Shown here in pieces: positions 21,725 to 34,114 of a stretch of DNA of 64,000 bases. The notes beneath the pieces were generated by a model. That model had not been told where the DNA came from, made no database searches, and saw nothing but the letters and a program-made list of their open reading frames with translations. Position numbers and translations under genes: made by a program. The DNA is taken from contig JAAOOA010000016.1 of the NCBI GenBank assembly GCA_012861695.1, forward strand, positions 21,727,702 to 21,791,701. Direction: 5' to 3'. The DNA comes from Trematomus loennbergii (Eukaryota; Chordata; Actinopteri; Perciformes; Nototheniidae). The first letter of the stretch is position 1. The number at the start of each line of letters is the position of its first letter.

Positions 21725-22129
21725 TGTGTGTGTGTGTGTGTGTGTGTGGTGGTGTGTGTGTGTGTGTGATTTCACAGGTTGATTACCTTTGTTGCATGTT
21801 ATTGTTGTATAATTTTGAAGGACGTGACTTTTTTAATTAGATGCAAATTGAGGTTATTAAATGGATACATTAACTATTCTAATAGAAGAAATCTTTATTT
21901 TTCAAGTGGACCCTGGCCCTCGCTCAGGCACCGGTTGGAAATGACGGAAGTATTAGTTTATATCTTTGCAACTACAAGATCTTTTTTTATTTAAAAAGGA
22001 GTGTTTTTTTTGGGTTGTGATTACTTTGAAAACCTATTACAAATTGATGCTTGTGAAACTAAGAACTTTACCCAGCTAAATGCTAAAAGATCTCCTTTTC
22101 TCAGGTGGATCAAAGAAACAATTACCAAT
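20615..22129. other. Unassigned DNA with repeat words and a (GT)n run
   Basis: Telomere-like and AAAGTCATCTGAACT words occur to about 21190. The stretch 20760-21060 ends in AATAAAA-containing sequence resembling an LTR or UTR but has no paired end. (GT)n lies at 21681-21768. No coding exon can be supported. Confidence 0.35.
21681..21768. repeat. (GT)n microsatellite
   Basis: A dinucleotide run with GG interruptions near 21720 and 21749. Confidence 0.97.
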
Positions 22130-22830
22130 CACACAGAATAGTGGATGATATGCTGGAGATCCTTGCACAGATCGTAGAGTTGCCTATTTTGGAAGAGATA
22201 GATCATCTCAAGGAATCAGCCTAGAGGTTGATGAAACGACAGATGTATCTGTAAGCCGCCATCTGGATTTACATCCAGCTGGTTAGGTGGGGTATTTTTA
22301 AAGGAATGATGTGCATTTAAACGATAGCTGAGGATTCTGGGTAGTGTAGTGTCTTCTGCCATCCAAAAACTCCGAAAAAATATTGGTTTCTCCGAATCGA
22401 AAGGGGAAAATACAAAAGCATTGTACACAATTTAAACCAATCAATGTTGTGTAATTAACAAGGATAATCTGTGTTTTTGAGTTGATGAGTAGTGCAGATA
22501 TCACTGTAAAATCAATCGACAGTAAGGAGAATACTTACTTCCGGGTGTAAAATCCTCCGTTATCCAATGGGAATGGACGCTCACATTGCTCTTTGCCTCC
22601 GTAATACAATAAAGGGGACATGATCAAATAGGAATATAATTATCATTTAAATAACGTTAACTAAAGGGAACAATCTATTTGACACAGCTGAAGCTCTGGC
22701 CTTCCTTAAAAACTAACTAATTTAACGTTTTATAGAATAAAAGCTCACTGCGGGACGTTGTAGAAATGCGTGTGTGTGCACCACGACAAAGGAGCCTCAT
22801 TCACTTTACATTGGGTTGTTGTAGCAGAGT

Positions 22831-22881
22831 GCGTGACTCCACCACGTACTGCGGTGTTAAGGAGTCGTGGTGGAGTCACGC
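22831..22881. repeat. Perfect 16-bp hairpin
   Basis: GCGTGACTCCACCACG at 22831-22846 and its exact complement at 22866-22881 are separated by 19 bases, directly before the second transposase block. Neither arm matches the ends of the nearby elements. Confidence 0.9.
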
Positions 22882-23040
22882 ATTCTGGTGAGACCAGGTT
22901 GAAGAAGGAGCTCCCGGTAGACAGGCTCTACGGACTCGGGACAGACGGTGCAGTGGTGATGATGGGTATGGAGTTTAATGTTAAATCTAATGGATTGTGT
23001 GAAATTTGTATTTAGCGCGTTCACACGGAGTACTTTTCCC

Positions 23041-23889
23041 CAGAGGTGGGACCAAGTCATTGTTTTGCAAGTCCGAGTCAAGTCTCAAGTCTTTGCGCTC
23101 AAGTCCGAGTCAAGTCTCAAGTCTTTGCGCTCAAGTCCAAGTCAAGTCTCAAGTCAGGATGGGAAAGTTCAAGTCAAGTCCAAGTCCTAAACTTTGACAA
23201 AACGAGTCTTAAACAAGTCCTTATGTGCTTTTCAACAAATGTAATGACATCGATCAACAGAATAATACTTAATCATCAAACTGCTCTTTATTAGTCACAT
23301 TAATAATTTAATAATCCATTTTCTCTCTGCTGGTAAAGTAACGTGTTTGTCTTCTATTGTAAGAGGGATCAGTAAGGTAAGGCTACCGTGACGGTTTGAT
23401 TCAGAAGGAATTTAATGTACAAGATCCCTGATGTTGAGGTGACCAGAATGTTTATTTCCACTGTGTACAGCATGTTATAAGGGACCCACAACCTATCTTT
23501 ATGCAAGGGATAATGTGCAGCGAGGCGTCTCTATGGGGAAAAGAACACCTGAATCTAGATCCCTCTGCAGGTGGTACTTTAAGTATATTTTGATGCTAAT
23601 ACTTTTGTACTTTTACTTGTAACATTTTGAATGCAGGATCTTTTATTGTAACCGAGTATTCCTACACTCTGGTACTGTTACTCAAGTACAAGATCTGAAC
23701 TTCTCCCACCTCTGGCAATAAATCCTGAGTGGTTACCAAAAAAAAACCCTGCTCTGAAGGTTATTTTCATTTTACAAATCCTGCACTCAGCTTTGCTTTC
23801 TCCAATATCATTGACATGCAGCCAGATGCTGCTTCTTTTTTCGGTTTTCGACTCGAGTCCAAGTCATGTGACTCGAGTCCACACCTCTG
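23041..23889. mobile_element. hAT-type element with CTTTTCCC duplication
   Basis: An 849-bp insertion begins CAGAGGTGGGACCAAGTC and ends GACTCGAGTCCACACCTCTG, flanked by a perfect 8-bp repeat CTTTTCCC (23033-23040, 23890-23897). It is rich in CAAGTC/GAGTC words, with a roughly 32-bp tandem repeat at 23069-23155. Its right half holds fragments of another dispersed repeat. No transposase is seen. Confidence 0.9.
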
Positions 23890-24115
23890 CTTTTCCCACA
23901 ATAGTTCATCAGAACTACGATATATTTGCGTTCACACCAAAAAGCCCCAGGAACTAAATGAGTTCATCAGAACCATTTTTACGCCGTTTTCAGTCCCTGC
24001 TCGAGAGGGACTTCTGGCGATTTACTCGGAGGACGCGATCCAGAAGCTTCTACTGCAAAATGTAGGAGTGTTGTTCAAAGTTAGCCGACCTGGGAACCGT
24101 CCACAGCGCAAAGTC

Positions 24116-25250
24116 ATGCCGGGACGACGACAAAGGTAAAATCAACTACATGCACTGCACTGTTTTAATCTGCACAATACTGGTCTCAGATGTACTTTTA
24201 TTTGCTCAGTAGATCGAGCTAGCCATGCTAGCTGAACTGGCTATCATAGCTCCAAGCTGGCTAACAACATCTAGCTAGCTAGCTATTCTCAGCGCGTGCT
24301 ATGAAAACGTTTTGACTTGTGAATAAGTGTGCAATGTTCTGTAATTTGCTTCACTAACTCATGGCACTAATCGTGTGTTTCAGGCGAGGTGTTTCTCTCT
24401 GGATTGGAAACTAGTAGCTTTCCCCTCCGGGATAAAACGATAATATAACGTTAGCAATTAGCATGCTAGCTGGACATAATGCTACCTCTAACAATACATT
24501 GTAGTTGCTATAATTTCAAGTCATTTGCAACATTCATTCTACATGTTAATGGTAAAAGCTTAAACAGTTGATTACCTGCATGCCACAAAGACTGATGTTC
24601 TAATATTTTGCACATTTAAGTAAAATGTAATTGAAATTCAATTTATTTTTCCTTTTTTTTATTGATTGTTATAATTGTACTCAGCCATGTTATGTTAGAT
24701 GTCAATCCACTTACACTGTAACTACTCTGGCCTTGAAAGAAGGTTACGCATCTAACTGATGTCCACTAATCCCTATAAAACAAAGTTCAAGCATACATTA
24801 AGCACAAAACAATAAATAAGGGCACTTTGATATTTATTTTTTATTTGATATTATTTGATCCTATCTTATCTTCTACTTTACACCTGCATTTTGTACACTG
24901 TCCCTGCCTGCACCATGTCCAATGTTGTCTCTGTTGACAACCTACTAGGCGATTAAACTGATCTTGTATCTTGCTTATTTCTCCTTAGGAAAGCGGGCAC
25001 GGGATGACAGCTTCCTTGACACCATCATGGCGATGGACCGCCGTGCCATGGTCAGCAAGGAGAATGAGGACCTGCGTGCCAAGGAGATGCACGACGAACG
25101 GCTGCTGCATTCACACAAGGCCCAGGAATCGGACGACCAGCTGCTCATGGTGATGCGCGCCATGCTGACTCGGCGGCGCGCCAGGTGGAGCAACAAAATA
25201 CCTTTCAGGCTGGGCTTCTGGCAGTGCTAAGCGAGCTGATTAAATCCAAC
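24116..25250 (+). pseudogene. Partial Myb/SANT-like accessory gene of the Harbinger-like element
   Basis: A short first exon, MPGRRQR, ends at AAAG/GTAAAA (24135). A later exon after CTCCTTAG (24989) reads KRARDDSFLDTIMAMDRRAM then KENEDLRAKEMHDERLLHS, a highly charged helix typical of the C-terminus of Myb/SANT-like proteins carried by Harbinger elements. The reading then shifts near 25175: the other frame continues QVEQQNTFQAGLLAVLSELI to an AATAAA-like site at about 25259. The Myb domain itself and in-phase splicing between the two exons are missing, so the gene is taken as broken. The partner transposase is absent. Confidence 0.5.
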
Positions 25251-25312
25251 AGGCCTTCAATAAAAAAATTAAGAAAAACTTGTCGTCGTTGATAAACTGT
25301 ACAATGACTTGT

Positions 25313-25460
25313 TGGGAGGCGTGTGGTGCAGTGGTCTGGTGCGTTGGTGTTCGGATCAGGGGAGCACAGGTTCAAACCCCACTGCAGTCAGCATGTCGTT
25401 GTGTCCCTGGGCAAGACACTTCACCCCAAATTGCCTACACCTGGGACAGTTAATTTTGTA
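25313..25460 (+). mobile_element. tRNA-derived SINE head
   Basis: The segment carries a pol III A-box-like GTGGTGCAGTGG (25323-25334) and a B box GGTTCAAACCC (25369-25379), followed by TGTCCCTGGGCAAGACACTT, a sequence typical of several fish SINEs. The tail is not sharply bounded; fragments of it (CTGCTGAGCCTA, ACACACCTGG) recur up to 26290. Confidence 0.75.
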
Positions 25461-26516
25461 TTATTGTGATATGCCACTGTTATTAATACTGACACTTCAC
25501 TTTGCACTAAGGTGTGTCTGCTGCTGAGCCTACCTATTGTTATTATATATATATATATATATATGTTTTGATACTACTGACACTTTATTTGATATTGAAA
25601 ATGTTAACTTCTATTTACATGCATACGACACACCTGGGACAGCGTGATGCTGTTATTGATATTGTCTTGAGTGTGCAATAAAAGAGAACCTACATGGCGA
25701 TTAAACAGAGCCTGTATCTTACATTTTTCATTACATTTCATGTAACTAAGCTTGCTTATTTCTCCTCTGACACTTTATCTTTACAGTGACCTGTGTAGCA
25801 TCCTATACATCACATGTAAGTGATTATTCTGATACCATCATGTTTCATCGGTTATAAACTGGCGAAGCTTTATTTATTGTGGCTTTCAAAAAGATAATTT
25901 CATTGTATTTCAAAATGGCGTCCACAACACAAGCACTATTTATTTATAGAAAGAAATGGTTAAGTTTGTTATTACCAGTGTTGTGAGTTCAATATTTTTA
26001 ATTAATTATAGTAAGGGAACATCTTAGGAGTTAGTGTAGTGAGTTTCAGAGCAGTGTAATAATTATTTGACCTAAAACTAAATGTTTTTATGAACATGAC
26101 ATGGGGATTTGCTAACTTTTGATTTCCCCCATTTTACACGACACAAATGGAGGCCACTATGGGCCAAAACTAACACGTAGGTTTCTGTAGGGTTCATGGC
26201 AGACGGATGCAGTTGCTCTCAGGAGGATATATAATAAAGGTGTGTTAGCTGCTGAGCCTATTTAGTGTGCATACGACACACCTGGCACAGTTTATTCATT
26301 TCACACGTAGCGTAGCGCGTGCATGTCGTCGTCCAATCCTTTTGTCAATCCTTCTTAACCGCCTTCGCTTCCGAATCAGCATTGCTATTGCATTTGACTG
26401 GTCGACGATCTGTATTTGTGTTTGCTTAAATAACTCAGACGAAGCTCATGTCTGAGGTCGGAAGGTAAACAGACGCCTCATTACAGCAGTGGGCGTGGCA
26501 GTATCGCGGGAGGTTT

Positions 26517-26640
26517 TTCTTCTTCTTTTCTCTCGGTTTTTTGGCGGATTGCAACTTTAAGGTGCATACCGCCACCTACTGTACTCGCCGTGAAGTTGTT
26601 TGCGGCCTGCCAGTAAACCCAAAGCAGAAGAAGAAGAAGT
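26517..26640. mobile_element. Short MITE-like repeat inside the Harbinger-like element
   Basis: A left CTTCTTCTTTTCTC and a right GCAGAAGAAGAAGAAG form inverted ends around GGTGCATACCGCCACCTACT, a common vertebrate MITE pattern. Boundaries are approximate. Confidence 0.45.
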
Positions 26641-26970
26641 GACGTCAGCGGTTCATTTGCCTAATCCACCCCCAGGAACTCATTTTGGTGTGAACGCGAT
26701 CTGCTTTAGTTCATCAGAACTAAAAGAGCTCTCATGAACTAAAGTTCTCATGAACTATTGTGGGAAAAGTACTTGGTGTGAACGCGCCTATTGTCAGCTG
26801 TTATTAAAGGAAACAAAATGACACCCTCAACACTAAATGTACTTCTTAGACTTAGGCCGTGTGAATGGATTGGCAAAGCAGCTCACAGACAGTTTTCCAA
26901 AGCTGGTTTCTGTAGCGTGTGCTGCTCACAGACTAGCACTGGCATGCCAAGATGCCTCATATGCTGTCAG

Positions 26971-27944
26971 CAGTGATGTGCGGTGAGGTTCATGGCTGGT
27001 GAGGCACTGACTCTTTCAGAGTCAGATTTACAAATATTATAGCCTATTTTGACCGTAATCGAAATATTCTGTTCTTTTCAAAAGCTTTTTTAGTCAATCA
27101 AACAACAAAAGGATACCCAAAATCTAAATATTGGATTGTTCTTTCTAAGTAAGATCCCATTTTCATTACAGTTGTGGTCTTACCTTGACTTGAAGATGAA
27201 TAGAAGTCCATGCTATCCTTCTGGACAACAATCTCTATTACTGTTTTGTAAAAGTCCTCCTTATTCCTGTAGTTTCAAAAGTCTAGTTTGTTGTTTGCGG
27301 TAGAATAACAGTAGCAACAAGAACCTGTGGGCTCACGTGCGCCCCCTTCAGTGCGGCAGAGGTTATGGCTGCCTCCCCTGGTGCTTTTTTCATTGCCGTT
27401 GTACGATGAGACCAGCGAGCCTAAATATCATATATACGTGAAATAAGTTATTTAGAGACTATGGATGGCGAGGATAAATGTAATAAAGGGATCTACAAAC
27501 ATTACATTGGTGACATACAGTGAGATGGGAACAGGCATGCGCTTAGGGCCCGCTTTCCAGACAGTTTCTGTGGGGTGACGCATTCTGAGGTGAGGCAGAT
27601 CTCATCTGTGCCTCACCTTACCCCACAGTAACTGGCTTGAGCGCGCTCACAAAATAAGTGGCCGCGCTAAATTAGTGGCCGCGCTCCAGCAAGTTACTGT
27701 GGGCTTACGTGAGGCAGAGCACATCCCTGCCTCACTTCTCATCGCTCCCGTAGCGGAGCTCGGCAAATTTGCTGATTTTGACTATAAAATGCGATTGGAA
27801 TCATACATAAATCACATTTACACAAGATCAGTGGAGACATTTTATTATTATTATTATTAGTTTTTCTTTAATTGTTTTCCCGTTACATTGGAGTATGACA
27901 GGTGAGGCTCTGCCTCCCCTGCCTCCACTGACTGCACGTCGCTG
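26971..27944. mobile_element. hAT-like element inside a transposase exon
   Basis: A 974-bp insertion starts CAGTGATGTGCGGTGAG and ends CTGACTGCACGTCGCTG (imperfect inverted ends), with a perfect 8-bp target duplication GCTGTCAG (26963-26970, 27945-27952). Removing it and one repeat copy rejoins the transposase frame as SYAVRYMANF. No transposase of its own is seen. Confidence 0.9.
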
Positions 27945-28499
27945 GCTGTCAGATATATGGCAAACTTCAGGAGCCACCTGCAGGAACTGCAACTATTCTT
28001 CAGACATAGTGCAAATAGGTCAGCCACAATGAGAGCTGCCGCTACCACTCTTGGACTGAACGACTTAAAGTTAAGGTGTGTTTTCACCAATTTTCATAAT
28101 ACTATTGTGGTCATATTATTTATTTTATACTTACCAGTGTTTCTACTTGTTGTTAGGAGGTGAAAGATACAAGGTGGCTATCGCAGGACCTAGCCATTCA
28201 AAACCTCCAGAGGAACCTTCCAGCTGTGCTGGCTGCTCTGGCGGAAGAAGCGAGCACAAGTGGCCAAAGGTCTATACACCTTCTGTGCCACATACCGCTT
28301 TGTGGCTGCCCTCTACCTTCAGGCAGATGTGCTGCCCCACATAGCAATGCTGTCCAAGGTGTTTCAGAGAGCTGATGTGACCTTTCTCCACATAAAGGAG
28401 CAGGTAGATTACAAAGAAATGCATTTGATTCTCCCAGTTATTTGCATTATCCATCCTATTATATTGTTGTCTTTTTCCACATTTAGGTGCCAGTCACAC

Positions 28500-28575
28500 T
28501 TAATAAGATAAGATAAGATAAGATGAGATGGTACTTTATTGATCCCAATTTGGGAAATTGTTTTTGTTGCAGCAG
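28500..28575. mobile_element. LINE-like 3' tail with (GATAA)n
   Basis: AAGATAAGATAAGATGAGAT is followed by a TTTATTGATCCCAATTTGGG-type tail that ends many fish LINE fragments. It follows the last recognisable transposase codons directly and marks the loss of the downstream part. Confidence 0.5.
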
Positions 28576-28799
28576 CAGCATAAAAGACAAGGCATTTTAC
28601 AATAAAACAAAACTAGAAATAAACAAGAATTATTATTATTAGATATTATATATACAAATATATATATATATATACATACATTTATGACATATGGAATATT
28701 AAATATAAAATATTGAACAGATTAGTGAAAGTGGAAGAAATGTTACACGGAGATTTAATAGTGTTACTGGCACAAACAAACCTGTTGTCTCTAGATGGA

Positions 28800-28870
28800 C
28801 AAACAAACACACACACACAGATATATACACACACACACACACACACACAAACACACAAACACACAAACAA
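28800..28870. repeat. (AC)n microsatellite, interrupted
   Basis: AC-rich run with ATATAT and AAAC interruptions. Confidence 0.9.
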
Positions 28871-31800
28871 TGTGTTCTAGGAAGTAGCTTCAGGGAGGTT
28901 CTCCTAATCACCATCGAAGCCAAGCCGCTGAGATGAGTGTAATAAACCCCCAAGGATGCTGACTCATTTTATTGATGAGTGTGCACACCCTCAGACACAT
29001 AAATACACAAATAATTATAAGCACTCCTGTCTGCTACTGCAGATTTTTAATCAAAACATTGTGCCTGCTCATCCAAAACGGTGCAGCGTCTGAAGGAGGT
29101 TTTCATTGCCTTCCCTGAAGAATTCTTTGTAAATGCACATGACATTTCCAAAACACAAATTCAACCTTCCTGAAACTAATGGCCACAATAACATCATGGA
29201 AATAACCCTCAAAATATACTTTCCATGTTTAATAAGACTTTAGTATTCCTTAATTGAAGAAGTTAATAGATCAATAACCATAAGTTATTTCTACACAGGA
29301 CCACACATATATAAAAGGTAAGGTTTATCATTTTACAAAATATGCTTGTTCATCTTCTTTAGATGAGAAAACCAATCTCGAGTCGTAGGTATTTCTTGCC
29401 ATCTCTTGTCATCACGGCAAGGTTGCCAGGCAAGCAGCAGAGATGCTGCTGCACAGATGTTCGAGGCAGATGGGTTGACTGTGGCTTTCAATAAAAAGTT
29501 AGAAAACCATGCACATTGTAATTCCCTGTAAACCACATTACATTGCTGCTTCTGCACATTGTATTTTGTGCCTCTACTGTGACATGTCTCCTTGCTTTAA
29601 TATACAAAAAGCTCTGTATTTTCCTCATACTGCCTGTGCTGCAGCACCTCTTTTCACCCTCTGTCTGAAACAGAGCCCAGTCTGCTCTGATTGGAAAGGA
29701 AAACCCCTAAAAGCATTAAAATGCACAACATGTTAATTCATAATCTGTAGAAATGCTGGGTAACACAGTCCCCTCGAAGCAAAAACACACATCCTCATTC
29801 TTAAACATCTTAAACTGCTGCAGTTTTCTGTCACAGCCCAGAAAAAAATCCACCTGCTGCTGTCGTTAAAAGAAAATAATTCCAACCCTGAGTATTTCTT
29901 GAAAGTTGCAGACGGTGAAGTGTGTGAACGACAAACCCAGCAGCTCAGTGTGAGGAGCGTGATGTGCGATCATGGTTTTGACTGATTGGGCCTTCGGGAG
30001 GTGCTGTCAGTGATGAGGGACCGCAGCTCTCCTCTGGGCATGATTGATTCCTTTTCTTGCAGGAGACGTTTCCCACTTTAAGTAGTTAATTAGTTTGTTA
30101 GGGTTTAAAGAGGTTGTTACGGTGAACACAAAGGCAGTCGTTCCTCCTCGGCTCAGAGTCCCAGCGGATCATCAGTCTGTCGTCTCTGCCATGAGACTTC
30201 TCCCGGCTGAATGTCCCCCTCCTCTCTCTGCACCGAGTGGGCAGACAGGACTGAGAGGACCATCATCCCTCTGGTTTTTTAATTAGGCTTTTTAATTACT
30301 GAGTGGAGATGCTATTCATGTAGACTTGCACTGAGGCAACCGCCGAGCAGAGGCGATAGAAAAGTAATCGTGTCAAAGGGTTCAAGATCTGCAAAGCTAG
30401 ATTATTTTCGATACGTTCGTCAGCAAGAGGACAAGATTTCAATTTTTTCTACGGATTTTTGAAAAGGTAATAATTCACAGCAGTCTGAAAATAAGTTATG
30501 GTTCTTTATGCGTTACAGAAAGGTAAAGAGGTTGATATTTTACATAGTATGCTTCCTGTTTCAGAGTGAAAATCCAAGTAAAGAAAAGTCCCTGAGCGTC
30601 ATCGCATAAGTAAGGAACCCATTGTCAAGGACCGTTGTATGGTGTTGAGTCATTGTACACCCAAATTATTATAATCAGGTTCCCTGTAGCTGTAATGGGC
30701 TGAGTCATTTTATCTCGACAGTTCAGAAAGTGGGGCAATTATGCATTTTACCTCTCATGGATGACTATCTGACTTTACAGTTTTCCCCATTGTGCTCTCT
30801 GAATAACAGAAATCTATTATTGTCTTTACTCAGTTTGACGTATGCTCAGTCTTAAACATTTGATGATTCATCCGACGATATGTCATGTGAAATGTTAGAG
30901 TTGACGTGGTTATAGCACCTGTTTTCCAAGATAAACCATGAGTATTCCTACAAAGCAGAAGGTATAAAGGCTTAATTCACACCTGTGTGCGTCTCATTTG
31001 TGGTGCAGGAATAACACGTTTAGAACCATGCTGTAGTAGGTTTGTAGTTTTTAAGATGATTGGTACAAATGGGAATTACGGCGCACACTTTTCAACGTTC
31101 TTTGATCAAAGGTATTCAAGGTATTTCCCTCAGTGGTTTAAATTGTCAGAAATAATTGTGTGAAAAGTGGAGAAGAAAAATAACTAGAGAGAATAGGTCA
31201 ACTCTCGCATACTTTCACACCACGGCACATCTGACAAATTGCTCTAAAATGGGGGCACTCGTCTGAAAAGTTACGATACAGCTCAAAAAATTACTTTGTC
31301 AATACGAGATAAGCCTTTTTTATCCTGGATTACAGTTTATTTTTGACGTGTTGTGTTTTGGAACACGTGGCTTTTTTAAAGTATGATTAATTTCACACAG
31401 GTCGATGTTGAATTCATATAATTATATTCAAACTATGATGATTTACTCACAATAACGTTAGTAGTTTGGTTGCTGTTTGGTTTTGTTTCAAAATACAACC
31501 ACATTAACTTAAACCGTAAGCCAGGATGAGATACATCTTCCCCTTTTATCATAAGGGAAAGCCATTTAGTTTTTTTTTAAAGGAGACAGGTTTCATATTG
31601 TCAATCAGGGGTCTGAGTATGTAAAATGATATGTCAAGTTCTTAGTTTGAAGCACATTGATGTCTTCTTGATGCTGTTATTTTTCTTGGTTCTGACAGTT
31701 GACAGGTAATTGTGCACCATGATTTTACATTGCTTTTTCACGTTTTTCACCTTAAATGTCAGCCAGTCAAAAGGAATCGTGTGTATACTGTATGTGTGAT

Positions 31801-34111
31801 TTTCTAATCTGCAATATGTTATGTTTCGACCATATGACAGGATTCATCTATCAACTCTTACCACCTGTTGTTTTTTTATTTTCACCAACTGGTATTTTGA
31901 CTCGCTGCCTGGTTTTCACATTTCAAATCACATCCTACTGTGTGTTGCCTGTGCGGATAGGGAGTGAAAACAGGAATGTATTGTTAGTTTTAGAAAATGA
32001 GGCCTTATAAGCTCCACTGGGGTATGCATTGGATAGAAGAGTTGAGGAAGAAGAGGGTTGAAGAAAAGGGCAAGCCAGAAAAAACAAATGATAAGAGAGA
32101 ATATGGAAGAGTGCGCAGAAAAGGCAAAGGCAGGCGTTCAATGCAGATGAGTTAGAGGTGGAAACTTATCAAGAACAAATGAAAAAACTCCATGTTGCAT
32201 AGCAGTGTGAACACCACTAAAGTTTTGTTTATGCATTTATTCTCTAGACTACTGTAGTTAGTTCAGAGAGTTTCTTGGCACTCCAGTGTTGAATATATTA
32301 TTTACACAAAAGTGACTTGGAAATGTTTATGTACACAAAGAATGGAATTTTCGTAAAAGTAAGAGAAATCCTGTGGCAAGCCGTTAAATAATTTAAATTA
32401 ACAATGTTTAGATATTGCACTGCTTAGTTGAGAACTCGATTCTGATTGGTCGAGTGTTTGTTAATTATCGCTAACACACTGCTGCGAAGGAGAACAGACC
32501 ATTGCCAAGGGATGTGTAATCATATCAATCCGCAGAAAGAAGTCTGTTCAATTTCAAATCAGCTGTGGACGACAAACATACATTTTCTCTATCAGAAAAC
32601 ATCATGGAATTGAATACTCAATAAAAAAAATATCACAAAGCTCTGGATTTATAGGCAGGAGAAGGAGAGAGGTTAAAAGAGGAAGCGGGATGTCCGAGAA
32701 ATCAGCAGCAGAAGACAGACAGGAAGTCAAACTAATGGGGACAGGGTCTGGGATCACCCTGTCTGTGTTTTCATTAATGACCGCCTCGCTGCACATTATC
32801 CCTTACATCAAATATGTATTTGTCTTACAGCTCAGTGTGGCTACTCGTTCATGTTTCAATACTCCCAAAAAGAGAAAAAATAAGCCAAAAATAAATGTTT
32901 TTTTTGATTATAGATCGTCAATGAGCATTAGGGTCATGAGGGTCTTCTGTGGCTGCTTCACAATAAAATTAAACTTGTTATTGTTATGTAAAGCAGCAGC
33001 AGTGGGATGTTCAGTGTGAAATAGCAGTAACTGATCTTACAGATAACATTGAGAAGAGTAATGCTGGGTCACAGGCATGCCTCATTTCATGTGATTTTAA
33101 TCCAGTAAAAACATGGACACAACCCACAACCTGGTTACAAAAAAAAAGTATTCAATATCTCAATGTGTCAATCATGGGGAACTCATAATTACTGCTGTTG
33201 CTACAATCTTCTTTATGCTAATTTCGAAATATGCTATAAAGGAGTTCACTGCTGTTTTCCTTCTGCTTCTTCATGTTTTTCTTTTGTAGCATAAATAGAC
33301 CATTCAAGTGCTGCATTCAGTTGGGCAACCCTATGTCGCAGAAAATGATCCTTTAAAGTAATGGTATCTTTAAAAAAAAATATGACCAAGACTCAAAGGG
33401 TGATGGTTTATGTAGAGCTCAGCTACATCATTTCTTCTGCAGGATCAAACACAGCACCTCTGGCTTTTTTCCCCTTAATTTGACCTTTTGTTCATTTCAA
33501 CCCGCTGAAATTCATTAGTGTCAAAGGTGAGGACCTGGGGAGGGGAAGGGGATAATAAGGAGAGGAGGAATTGAAGAGCAGAGTATGAGAGGATGTACAA
33601 CGTGTTATGCAGAAAGAGGACATGTGGATGATTGGGAGAGAGACAGTCACTCGTTTATTGCTCATTTTCTACCCTAGAGCTTCTGAAATCGACATAAGAG
33701 TAGCCATGGAAACCAAACAGTGCATGAGTCATGGGTTGCAACATTATTGTGGGGGTGGGAAGGGAATAAATGAGGCTCAAATGATTATTAAAGGGGCCAT
33801 AAAACAAGTCGGAGGGAAATGATTTTAGTCACAATCACCAGCACAGGATTTATTTACCAAATGTTCAGCTCATATGATTCTGTTATTAAATATTCCCAAC
33901 CCTGGCTCCAAATAGGTCGGTTTCATTTATCTTATATGACAGAAGATGTGCCTTTTACTGTAACACATACATTTTGAAAAACCAGACACAGGTTCAATCA
34001 CTTGACATTTAATGTGCTTGTGATGTGAGTCTTACATCAATAACGTGTAGTACAGGGTCACAAAAGAGCAGTGTGCAATATTGATTTTCAGCTTTGACTG
34101 TGGTTCAAGAG
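28871..34111. other. Gene-free stretch
   Basis: No exon with both splice signals and plausible coding content is visible on either strand. A stretch around 30260-30310 holds two TTTTTAATTA words of homeodomain-site type. A fragment near 32410-32470 (AACTCGATTCTGATTGGTC) resembles a dispersed fish repeat. Long open frames here are AT-rich and do not resemble proteins. Confidence 0.5.
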
Positions 34112-34114
34112 TTA

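Larger units (their letters stand above)
23014..26788 (+). mobile_element. Harbinger-like element with part of a Myb-like gene
   Basis: The left end GCGCGTTCACACGGAGTACT and the reverse complement of the right end, GGCGCGTTCACACCAAGTAC, continue as imperfect inverted repeats through CTTTTCCCACAATAGTTCAT. The left repeat is interrupted by another element (23041-23889). Inside are an ATG-starting exon (24116-24135) and a charged, coiled-coil-like tail (24989-25230). No DDE nuclease is present, so the copy is non-autonomous. The superfamily is inferred from the gene type. The 3-bp TWA duplication expected of Harbinger elements is not clear. Confidence 0.7.
22130..28508 (+). pseudogene. hAT transposase-derived gene (ZNF862-like type), shattered
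   Basis: Five collinear blocks read as parts of one hAT-type transposase. They are 22175-22262 (ISLEVDETTDVSVSRHLDLH), 22882-22975 (RLKKELPVDRLYGLGTDGAV), 26878-26970 plus 27945-28075 (AHRLALACQDASYAV then MANFRSHLQELQLFF), 28157-28403 (EVKDTRWLSQDLAIQNLQRN then AKGLYTFCATYRFVAALYLQ) and 28487-28508 (VPVTL). The order and the motifs LDETTD, GLGTDGA, HR-A-AC and TRWLS are those of the hAT-derived, ZNF862-like proteins common in fish. Splice signals survive at 28075/28157 and 28403/28487. The gene is broken by an insertion at about 23014-26788, another at 26971-27944, an unexplained 620-bp gap after 22262 and a frameshift near 28258. No N-terminal zinc fingers are seen. Confidence 0.8.

Noticed and set aside
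25313..25460. tRNA gene
   Set aside because: A and B boxes are present but the sequence cannot fold as a cloverleaf and is followed by a SINE body.
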